From contig JALUDQ010000167.1 in the NCBI GenBank assembly GCA_027043985.1, positions 1 through 10,610 of the forward strand: 10,610 bases of DNA, read 5' to 3'. A program made the translations under genes and the position numbers. Within the stretch, counting starts at the first letter, position 1. Every line of letters begins with the position of its first letter. Source of the stretch: Desulfurococcales archaeon (GTDB taxonomy: Archaea > Thermoproteota > Thermoprotei_A > Sulfolobales > WANQ01). This document shows, one piece after another, positions 1-5,575 of this stretch. A model generated the notes under the pieces. The model saw nothing but the letters and a program-made list of their open reading frames with translations. It made no database searches and was not told the origin of the DNA.

Positions 1-33
1 GTTTGTTGGACCAGTTCTCTTCACTTCAACCAC
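1..33 (-). CDS. rpl18e: Large ribosomal subunit protein eL18 (L18e), N-terminal fragment
   Basis: Only the first 11 codons are inside the window. Read from GTG at 33 they give MVEVKRTGPTN, and the KRTGPTN stretch is the usual beginning of archaeal L18e. The stop of rpoD at 38-40 lies just upstream, and rpl18e is the normal next gene after rpoD in archaeal S13-S4-S11-RpoD operons. A second GTG at 24 is an alternative start: it has a GGGGGTGG Shine-Dalgarno-like run at a better spacing (about 6 nt). The call rests on few residues plus conserved gene order. Confidence 0.6.
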   Translation of the reverse strand, partial: MVEVKRTGPTN

Positions 34-37
34 CCCC

Positions 38-865
38 TCATCTCTCAAGCTCACTTAGCAGTTGTTCCGCCTTCTCTTCCAGTATTCTTGAGGCTTCTAA
101 AACTATTCGCTCTGGCCTAAGAACCCCCGTACTCTCAACATACATTATATATGAGCTAGGCTTCCAGGAAACAAGAATAGCATCATTTGGACATACTTTC
201 TCACATTGCCTACACAGCGAACATGAAAGTTCGTCTTCAACAACAAGCTTACCGTCTTTTATCTTTAAAACATTCTTAGGACATACATTCACACATTTTG
301 CACAAGATTCTCCATAGCATTTCTCCGAATTCACGATTATCTGTGGCACATACTTATGTGTAGCCGCAGATACTGGCGACCATTTTGCATGCTCTCTCCC
401 TCTACCTAGACGTGCCCGTGCTTCAAAGGAGATCTTCTGACCAGGTCCTAGAACTACTATTGGTATATTCTTGTAAACTGGTTGTACATCTTCGTCGTCT
501 GAAACTAGGTCTCCACTATACACTACCTTTGTACCGTCAGAAGCTTCTGCTTCTAAATACAATCTTGCATAACAATCTGGTCTTTCCTCGTTATCCCTAC
601 ACTCTTCGGGAGGACCGTATTTCTCTAACGCTCTATCCGATGTCAGCGGTATTAGGCCTAATCTATGTGCAACTATTTCGTCATATAATGGACTACTGTT
701 TTCTATGAAGTATACGTAGTCTATAGCCATTGACGGAACATCACTTATAGTTAAGCGCCTAATAGCGTTTAGTAAAGCTAGAGGAATATTTTCAACGAGA
801 AATCTTATACTTCTATCATCATATTCTAGTATCTTTATTTTCAATCCAGTAACCTCTCCGAGCAT
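38..865 (-). CDS. rpoD: DNA-directed RNA polymerase subunit Rpo3 (RpoD), with ferredoxin-like domain
   Basis: This is the archaeal counterpart of bacterial alpha and eukaryotic RPB3, which pairs with Rpo11 (RpoL) to start polymerase assembly. The alpha-like core is clear (NAIRR near residue 33, MAIDYVYFIENSSPLYDEIVAHRLGLIP at 46-73 as the conserved block). An inserted ferredoxin-like domain around 180-230 has two complete cysteine sets, C183-x4-C188-x2-C191-x3-C195-P and C215-x2-C218-x2-C221-x3-C225-P, enough for two 4Fe-4S clusters. The ATG at 865 overlaps the rps11 stop as TAATG. A TTG at 844 is an alternative start: it has a GGAGAGGT Shine-Dalgarno 7 nt upstream and would give MKIKILEYDD, matching the N-terminal length of Sulfolobus Rpo3 as I remember it. 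The identity is secure and the start is not. Confidence 0.96.
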   Translation of the reverse strand: MLGEVTGLKIKILEYDDRSIRFLVENIPLALLNAIRRLTISDVPSMAIDYVYFIENSSPLYDEIVAHRLGLIPLTSDRALEKYGPPEECRDNEERPDCYARLYLEAEASDGTKVVYSGDLVSDDEDVQPVYKNIPIVVLGPGQKISFEARARLGRGREHAKWSPVSAATHKYVPQIIVNSEKCYGESCAKCVNVCPKNVLKIKDGKLVVEDELSCSLCRQCEKVCPNDAILVSWKPSSYIMYVESTGVLRPERIVLEASRILEEKAEQLLSELER

Positions 866-1266
866 TAGACTCTTCTACCACGCCTTCCGCCGGGTCTTCT
901 AGTAGTATCGTGTGGTATTGGTGTTACATCCTCTATTCTCCCTATAATGAAACCAGCACGTGCTAGTGCACGTATTGCAGCTTGTGCACCAGGACCAGGT
1001 GTTTTTGGTCCATGGCCTCCGGGTGCTCTTACCTTTATGTGTATAGCTGCTATACCCTTCTCCATGGCTTCATGTGCGGCTCTACTGGCTGCAAGCATTG
1101 CTGCATACGGTGATGGTTTTTCACGGTCAGCCTTTACAACCATACCTCCACTTGCTCTAGATACCGTTTCCGCTCCAGTCAGGTCTGTTATGTGTATTAT
1201 AGTGTTATTTAGTGAGCTGTATATGTGTGCTACCCCCCATTTCAATTCACGTGCATGGAAGGCCAT
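865..1266 (-). CDS. rps11: Small ribosomal subunit protein uS11
   Basis: A 133-residue uS11 of normal archaeal length, a component of the 30S platform that binds 16S rRNA. The conserved core is visible: [22 protein letters not shown] near the N-terminus, [29 protein letters not shown] at about 76-104, and the basic tail [11 protein letters not shown]. The start is well supported: ATG is preceded by GGTGAT at 1272-1277, about 5 nt away. That site begins on the last base of the rps4 TAA stop, so translation of the two genes is probably coupled. It ends in a one-base TAATG overlap with rpoD. Confidence 0.97.
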   Translation of the reverse strand: MAFHARELKWGVAHIYSSLNNTIIHITDLTGAETVSRASGGMVVKADREKPSPYAAMLAASRAAHEAMEKGIAAIHIKVRAPGGHGPKTPGPGAQAAIRALARAGFIIGRIEDVTPIPHDTTRRPGGRRGRRV

Positions 1267-1277
1267 TTACTATCACC

Positions 1278-1796
1278 TTATGATTGTACTTGTTGTTCTT
1301 GTAGTCTTTTAGTATAATAGGGGCTTGTGGGTGTGTAGTCTATTAGATCTTCTTCAGCTCTCTTTACAAGATATCCTGGAGCATTTATGACTCTTCCACC
1401 TATTGCGATATGACGATGAACTATTAGTTGTCTCGCCTCATTAATTGTTCTAGCTAATCCCTTCTTGTATACTATGGTTTGAAGCCTACGGTCAAGTATA
1501 TTCTCAACTGTTAGACGCAGAACGTCGTCTAGTGTAGCTTTTTCAGGCAGCAATCCCATTTCATATAATCGGTGAAGTAATTCTTTCTCAGCTTTCTCTC
1601 TTACCTCAGGAGGAAGGGCCAGTAGCGAGCGTGCACGGTGACGTATACGTTTCAATAGTGTCTTGGCCTTCCAGATTTCTCTCTTATTTCTAAGACCATA
1701 TTTTCCTAAGAGCTCCATTTCCTCCATTAGCCTATCTTTCTTCCATGGATGCTTTGGGCCTTCCCAGGTTTTACGGGGTTTACGTGGGTCTCCCAT
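1278..1796 (-). CDS. rps4: Small ribosomal subunit protein uS4
   Basis: A 172-residue archaeal uS4, a primary 16S rRNA-binding protein of the 30S body. The N-terminal MGDPRKPRKTWEGPKHPW is typical of archaeal and eukaryotic S4/S9 proteins. An S4 RNA-binding domain occupies roughly residues 103-165 and includes RRLQTIVYKKGLA, INEARQLIVHRHIAIGGRVI and APGYLV. The start ATG has a GGTG Shine-Dalgarno with a 7-nt spacer, located in the 14-nt gap after rps13. It lies between rps13 and rps11, the standard archaeal order. Confidence 0.97.
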   Translation of the reverse strand: MGDPRKPRKTWEGPKHPWKKDRLMEEMELLGKYGLRNKREIWKAKTLLKRIRHRARSLLALPPEVREKAEKELLHRLYEMGLLPEKATLDDVLRLTVENILDRRLQTIVYKKGLARTINEARQLIVHRHIAIGGRVINAPGYLVKRAEEDLIDYTPTSPYYTKRLQEQQVQS

Positions 1797-1810
1797 AGCT
1801 TACACCAAGA

Positions 1811-2263
1811 CTACTTTCTTCTCCTCTTTACACCAACAGTTATACCAGTACGGCCTGTTGTAGCAGTTCTCTGTCCACGGACTTTTAGTCCCAATGCGTG
1901 TCTTATACCCCTCCAGCTCTTTATTTTCTTTTCTCGCTCAATGTCTTGTCTAACAACAAATATTAGGTCTGCTCCTATCAAGTGACGGTCATTCCCTGTA
2001 TCATAGTCCTTTCGTCTATTTAACATCCACCCAGGCAAGCCTATCTTGGTTGGATCTGAGAGAGCGTTTTCTATTTTTCTTATCTCGGCATCTGTTAGGA
2101 AGCCTATACGTTTCTCTGGGTCTATGCCTAGTAGACGACACATAGCAAGCGCTAGATTGTATCCTACGCCTTTAATTTCGGAGAGACCATAAGCTACCTT
2201 TAATCTGCCATCGATGTCTGTACCAGCTATTCTAACAATATACTTGAACTCCGATGTAGACAC
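1811..2263 (-). CDS. rps13: Small ribosomal subunit protein uS13
   Basis: uS13 of the 30S head, contacting the P-site tRNA and the central protuberance of the 50S subunit. Recognisable blocks are FKYIVRIAGTDIDG at the N-terminus, a helix-two-turn-helix around GVGYNLALAMCRLLGI, the RRKDYDTGNDRHLIG segment, and the C-terminal KSWRGIRHALGLKVRGQRTATTGRTG. I chose the GTG at 2263, giving MSTSEFKY and 150 residues, because AGGTG at 2271-2275 sits 7 nt upstream and the resulting N-terminus has the family's usual length. The open frame can be extended to another GTG at 2287, adding eight residues of no recognisable similarity. This is the first gene of the operon running to the left edge. Confidence 0.95.
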   Translation of the reverse strand: MSTSEFKYIVRIAGTDIDGRLKVAYGLSEIKGVGYNLALAMCRLLGIDPEKRIGFLTDAEIRKIENALSDPTKIGLPGWMLNRRKDYDTGNDRHLIGADLIFVVRQDIEREKKIKSWRGIRHALGLKVRGQRTATTGRTGITVGVKRRRK

Positions 2264-2327
2264 GTGCAAGCACCTAATTATCGCCACTGTCTCCTAATAC
2301 TAGCTGTTTAGGGAATAATAAATACTA

Positions 2328-2335
2328 TATTTAAA
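2328..2335 (-). promoter_or_regulatory. Putative TATA box/BRE for the rps13-rps4-rps11-rpoD operon
   Basis: On the minus strand, AAGG followed by TTTAAATA resembles an archaeal BRE plus TATA box. It lies about 65-72 bases before the chosen rps13 start, so transcription would begin near 2304-2310 and leave a leader of about 40-45 nt. The region between rps13 and the divergent sfsA contains nothing else obvious. Because the element is close to palindromic (TATTTAAA), it could also serve sfsA in the other direction. Confidence 0.5.
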
Positions 2336-2393
2336 CCTTAATGATACACAACTATAATGCTGTGTTCAACGAGGGAAAGAGGTTAACTACTTT

Positions 2394-3098
2394 ATGCAAC
2401 GGGTTACCAGCATACCATATACTACTATATGTAATATTTTGAGACGGGAGAATAGATTTGTAGTAGAAGTCCTCGTAAACAGTAGTAGGGAAAGAGCATA
2501 TATAAATAATACCGGAAGACTAACAGAAATATTAACAGCTAATAGAATTGGATACTGTATGGAAAGTAAAGGAGCAAGGACCAAATACAGATTATTTGCA
2601 GTTAAGGAAAATGACTTAGCTGCATTAATAGATACTAGAATACAGGAGGAGGTTTTTAGAATACTCGTAAATGAGAAAATGTTGTCTTGGCTAGGTAATT
2701 GTTCCATTATAAAGCGTGCACCAAGACTAGGGGAATCAGTTTTAGACTATCTAATAAGATGCGATAAGAGGATAATCTATGTTGAGCTAAAGAGCGCAGT
2801 TCTACGTGGTAATAGAGAGTACGCTATGTATCCTGACTGTCCATCTCTTAGAGGACGTAGACATATCAAAGAGTTGATAAATCATGCTCGACAAGGAGGA
2901 TTAGGTCTTATAGTATTTATAGCCGCTCTCCCACACATCAAGTACTTTACTCCTAACAAGAATGCAGATCCCGTTATAGCACAGCTTCTCAAAGAAGCTG
3001 TAGGGGGAGGCGTAATGGTGAAGGCCATAAATATCGTTTATAGCCCTCTTAAACAACATGTATACTTAGTTAACGAGGATTTACCCGTTATATTATGA
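2394..3098 (+). CDS. sfsA: SfsA family protein (DNA/RNA nuclease-like)
   Basis: A 234-residue SfsA homologue. The family was named for sugar fermentation stimulation in E. coli; it combines an N-terminal OB-like nucleic-acid-binding part with a PD-(D/E)XK nuclease-like core. Seen here: the N-terminal strand region with NTGRLTEIL (39-47), then D118, and E131-x-K133 in YVELKSA as the catalytic-type triad. These are followed by the family signature AMYPDCPSLRGRRHIKEL, which aligns with the usual A-(M)-(F/Y)-PD...RG.(K/R)H..EL. The catalytic positions look intact, so it should be active if the family is a nuclease. It is transcribed away from the ribosomal operon. Its function in archaea is not established, and a link to the redox genes downstream is only positional. 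Confidence 0.9.
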   Translation: MQRVTSIPYTTICNILRRENRFVVEVLVNSSRERAYINNTGRLTEILTANRIGYCMESKGARTKYRLFAVKENDLAALIDTRIQEEVFRILVNEKMLSWLGNCSIIKRAPRLGESVLDYLIRCDKRIIYVELKSAVLRGNREYAMYPDCPSLRGRRHIKELINHARQGGLGLIVFIAALPHIKYFTPNKNADPVIAQLLKEAVGGGVMVKAINIVYSPLKQHVYLVNEDLPVIL

Positions 3099-3147
3099 AA
3101 ACACTTATGGTTAGATATACTAACTAAATAGATATAGATACTAAAAG

Positions 3148-3157
3148 TTTATATTTA
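3148..3157 (+). promoter_or_regulatory. Putative TATA box of the superoxide reductase gene
   Basis: TTTATATTTA, preceded by the purine-rich AAAAG, lies in the 91-bp gap after sfsA. A start about 25 nt downstream (near 3178) would leave a leader of only about 10 nt before the ATG at 3190. This supports independent transcription of the redox genes from sfsA. Confidence 0.5.
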
Positions 3158-3189
3158 GCCTTTCAAATATAAGACATAGGGAGAAAGGC

Positions 3190-3564
3190 ATGAAACGTTT
3201 CGGAGAACTTATCTATACACCGGAAACAGCTTCCGGTGAGGCTATTAGTAAGGTTGAATCACATGCACCAAAAATAGAAGCTCCAAATACTGTGAAGGCA
3301 GATGAACCCTTTACAGTAAGAATAAGTGTGGGACCTCATCCAAATACTGTTGAACACTCGATAAGGAAAATAGAAGTATACCTCTATGAGGAGGGAAGAA
3401 AGTTTAATCCAATACTAGTAGCATCAATTGATTTAACACCAGTTTATAGCGAACCGAAAGTAGAATTAACATTAAAGATAAAGAAAAATAGCGTTATCTA
3501 TGCACTCGGATATTGTAATTTACATGGAGTATGGGAGAGCAGAAAGGAGATAAAAGTAGAGTAA
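3190..3564 (+). CDS. sor: Superoxide reductase, 1Fe (neelaredoxin) type
   Basis: This protein reduces superoxide to hydrogen peroxide at a mononuclear iron centre without making oxygen, in the cytoplasm, usually with electrons from rubredoxin. All iron ligands of the SOR fold are visible: H25 in ESHAPKIEAP, H50 and H56 in PHPNTVEHSIRKIEVY, and C109 and H112 in YCNLHGVWE. E23, the glutamate that binds the resting iron, is present. There is no N-terminal desulforedoxin (4-Cys) domain, so it is the one-iron class; 124 residues is normal for that class. The position right after E23, where most SORs have the catalytic lysine (EKH), is Ser24, a rare variant. The ATG follows a GGGAG-like site. It heads the sor-CxxC-lrp group. 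Confidence 0.95.
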   Translation: MKRFGELIYTPETASGEAISKVESHAPKIEAPNTVKADEPFTVRISVGPHPNTVEHSIRKIEVYLYEEGRKFNPILVASIDLTPVYSEPKVELTLKIKKNSVIYALGYCNLHGVWESRKEIKVE

Positions 3565-3583
3565 TCTTGTTCCAAAACGATAT

Positions 3584-3595
3584 ATGTTTAAACAT
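3584..3595. promoter_or_regulatory. 12-bp perfect palindrome at the promoter of the CxxC-protein gene
   Basis: ATGTTTAAACAT is its own reverse complement and lies in the 53-bp gap between sor and the CxxC gene. It overlaps a likely TATA element (TATATGTTTAAA, 3581-3592). The T-run directly after it (TTTTTT, 3595-3600) could act as a U-tract terminator for sor. As a symmetrical site over a TATA box it could be an operator, for example for the Lrp-type regulator two genes away, but it could equally be a TATA box that is palindromic by chance. Confidence 0.4.
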
Positions 3596-3617
3596 TTTTT
3601 ATTAAGGTGATCACATT

Positions 3618-3974
3618 ATGCCAAACAAGTATCGTATTTCAAGCGATGAGCTAAAAAGAATTGCGAGAAAAGCCCTAGAGGATTATAATAGAATTAGAGC
3701 CCCAGAAGCCATAGCTAGACTTATAGATATAAAAGATAACCTATTGTACATAGAGTTTAGTGGAAGCTACTGTGAGACATGTGGTCTGTATGATTGGATC
3801 GAAGATTTCAAATATGTTCTAGAAGATTTGGGTGTAAAAGCTGAGATAGTAGATGTTATTGAGCCAGAAGATCCCAGAGATGATAGAAGAATTGGTATCT
3901 TCCGTGTAGACAATATAGGTATGTTTTTGAAGAAAATACAGAATAACTTAAACCTAGCCGAAGAATCAACGTAA
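3618..3974 (+). CDS. Small CxxC protein with a NifU-C-like motif, function unknown
   Basis: A 118-residue acidic soluble protein that I cannot assign to a named family. Residues 42-62, LLYIEFSGSYCETCGLYDWIE, resemble the cluster-binding strand-loop-helix of the NifU C-terminal domain (hydrophobic strand, then G-x-C-x-x-C, then helix). The protein has just two cysteines, C52 and C55. A helix (around 8-22) precedes the motif, and a strand (AEIVDVIEP, 75-83) follows, as in NifU-type alpha/beta folds. A dimer could therefore hold one Fe-S cluster; a thioredoxin-like redox CxxC or zinc site is the alternative. The start is firm: GGTGATCA Shine-Dalgarno at 3607-3614, close before the ATG. Position between sor and lrp suggests a redox, iron-sulphur or metal-sensing role; that is inference. 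Confidence 0.8.
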   Translation: MPNKYRISSDELKRIARKALEDYNRIRAPEAIARLIDIKDNLLYIEFSGSYCETCGLYDWIEDFKYVLEDLGVKAEIVDVIEPEDPRDDRRIGIFRVDNIGMFLKKIQNNLNLAEEST

Positions 3975-3989
3975 GTGGTGTACAAAATC

Positions 3990-4418
3990 ATGATGCTTGA
4001 CGAGAAAGATTTGAAAATTATAGAAATACTAAGGGAAAATGCGAGGACATCGTATACAGATATAGCCAGGCAACTTGGGATAAGTGATGTCGCTGTCTTA
4101 AAGCGTATCCGCAAGCTAGAGCAATTAGGTGTTATTAGGAAATACACTATTGTGGTTGACCCGAAGAAGCTAGGATACACAGCTATATCAATAACTGGGA
4201 TCGATGTTGCTCCCGAACAATTATTTACAGTACTAGACGAATTGAAGAGTAAAGAATACGTTAGATTCCTAGCACTAACTTCAGGTGATCACGGTATAAT
4301 GGCTACTATATGGGCAAGAGATAGTAGAGAGCTTGCAAAAATTCACGATGAAATCTCAAAAATGGATGGCGTTAAAAGAGTTTGCCCAGCAGTTATACTT
4401 GATGTACTAAAAGAATAA
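3990..4418 (+). CDS. Lrp/AsnC family transcriptional regulator
   Basis: A DNA-binding regulator of about 142 residues. The N-terminal AsnC-type winged helix-turn-helix is clear (LDEKDLKIIEILRENARTSY, then TDIARQLGISDVAVLKRIRKLEQLGVIRKY), followed by the linker VDPKKLGY. A C-terminal RAM domain (about residues 58-140, with FLALTSGDHGIMATIWARD) mediates oligomerisation and usually binds an amino acid or other small effector. I chose ATG 3990 because GGTG at 3977-3980 lies 9 nt upstream; the frame also opens at GTG 3975/3978 immediately after the preceding stop, and ATG 3993 is possible. The gene is 15 nt after the CxxC gene and so is probably co-transcribed. Regulation of the surrounding redox genes is plausible but not shown. 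It faces the minus-strand ferritin-VIT gene with a 7-nt gap. Confidence 0.93.
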   Translation: MMLDEKDLKIIEILRENARTSYTDIARQLGISDVAVLKRIRKLEQLGVIRKYTIVVDPKKLGYTAISITGIDVAPEQLFTVLDELKSKEYVRFLALTSGDHGIMATIWARDSRELAKIHDEISKMDGVKRVCPAVILDVLKE

Positions 4419-4425
4419 TCTTAGT

Positions 4426-5550
4426 CTAACCTACTTCTATGCCTAGAAGCCACGATGCTAGTTTACCTATGAGAAACGTTAGCGTTGCTGATCCGAGCCC
4501 TGCTAATACTAGTTCTAATGCCTTCTTCTTAATACCTATTTCAGCGGCTACTGCAATAACAAATCCCATCATAGCAAGCATTAGTGCAGCTATGCTAAAC
4601 GATAATGGTAGAGAAAGAAGTATAGGTAGCCTCAGATAATATGGTATTAATGGGACTATAGCCCCAACTATATAGAATAACCCAGTATATAACCCAGCCT
4701 TTCCTGGGCTCTCTAATTTTTCTTCTCTTAACCCATATTCTTCCTCAGCTATTATTTTAGCTAAAAGCTCCTTATTACGTAGGGCTTCCTTGGCTATACT
4801 CTCTGAAGTTTGCCTGGAAAGCCCCTTCTTGGACATATATCCTATTACTCTAGAATATAGTGCATGTGCAACATAGTTAACTGCTATCTTTATTCTAGAA
4901 AGTAAGCCTAATCGGACTTGCTTTTGAGCTCTAACGCTAGTAAACGCTCCTATACCCATTGAGAGAGCTCCTGCAATACCTACAATAGTGCCACCCAATG
5001 CAACATTTAATGGGTCTCCATAAGCTCCTGCTAAGCCAGCAGCAACTGATAGAACTTCAACTAATCCGTCGCTCATGCCTAAGACGGCATCTCTTATGTG
5101 ATCTACTAGATCCTTGAATCTTTCCTCTTCTTCAGCGAGTTCTTGTTCGTGTAGTAATTCGTCTTTTAAGATTTCACGAAGTCTTTCCTTCTCTTCATCA
5201 GATAATTCATTACTCTCAAGCATTAAGGCATAGATTTTTGTAGCCTCTCGTTCTCCTGCCTCCATTAACTTTAATGATAATGCAATACCAAGTATTCTAT
5301 AGAGTACTAACTCTAATGATAACTTTAATTTACTTACCTTTATATTACTTATATTGATTCCTCTTTTCTTAAGAAAAGATAACCAGAATTCTGCATGTCT
5401 TGCCTCCATTTGAGCCATTTTCCTAAGTTTTTCCTTTACTTGTTTATCTTTAAATAGACGTTCTAGCCTACTGTAAACGGCAGCAGCATGTAGCTCGTCT
5501 AATAGCGACTTCTTGGCATACTCTATAGTAGTACTTGAATTGTTATTCAA
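4426..5550 (-). CDS. Ferritin-like/VIT1 (CCC1) fusion membrane protein, MbfA type
   Basis: A 374-residue membrane protein combining an N-terminal rubrerythrin-like four-helix domain (about 8-145) with a C-terminal VIT1/CCC1 iron/manganese transporter domain (about 148-374). The di-metal site is visible: E19, E49-x-x-H52 (EARH), E97/E100 and E131-x-x-H134 (DELLHE). The VIT part begins with DHIRDAVLGMSDGLVEVLSVAAGLAGA and includes several hydrophobic helices, for example 290-310 and 313-337, and a charged stretch (about 250-280) typical of the metal-binding loop. The bacterial relative MbfA exports iron during stress; export or sequestration of Fe/Mn is inferred here. It starts with TTG, since a TAG stop lies five codons upstream in frame and there is no ATG before the first helix. 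It follows the flavodiiron gene by 25 nt, so it is probably in the same transcript. Confidence 0.9.
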   Translation of the reverse strand: MNNNSSTTIEYAKKSLLDELHAAAVYSRLERLFKDKQVKEKLRKMAQMEARHAEFWLSFLKKRGINISNIKVSKLKLSLELVLYRILGIALSLKLMEAGEREATKIYALMLESNELSDEEKERLREILKDELLHEQELAEEEERFKDLVDHIRDAVLGMSDGLVEVLSVAAGLAGAYGDPLNVALGGTIVGIAGALSMGIGAFTSVRAQKQVRLGLLSRIKIAVNYVAHALYSRVIGYMSKKGLSRQTSESIAKEALRNKELLAKIIAEEEYGLREEKLESPGKAGLYTGLFYIVGAIVPLIPYYLRLPILLSLPLSFSIAALMLAMMGFVIAVAAEIGIKKKALELVLAGLGSATLTFLIGKLASWLLGIEVG

Positions 5551-5575
5551 TAGTAGTCTTCCCTAAACGATGATT

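Noticed and set aside
947..1312. Plus-strand open frame opposite rps11, and similar long frames opposite other minus-strand genes
   Set aside because: They are antisense shadows of well-conserved genes; they lack ribosome-binding sites and recognisable domains.
2387..2707. Minus-strand open frame overlapping sfsA
   Set aside because: It lies antisense to a clear SfsA sequence with intact motifs and shows no family features of its own.
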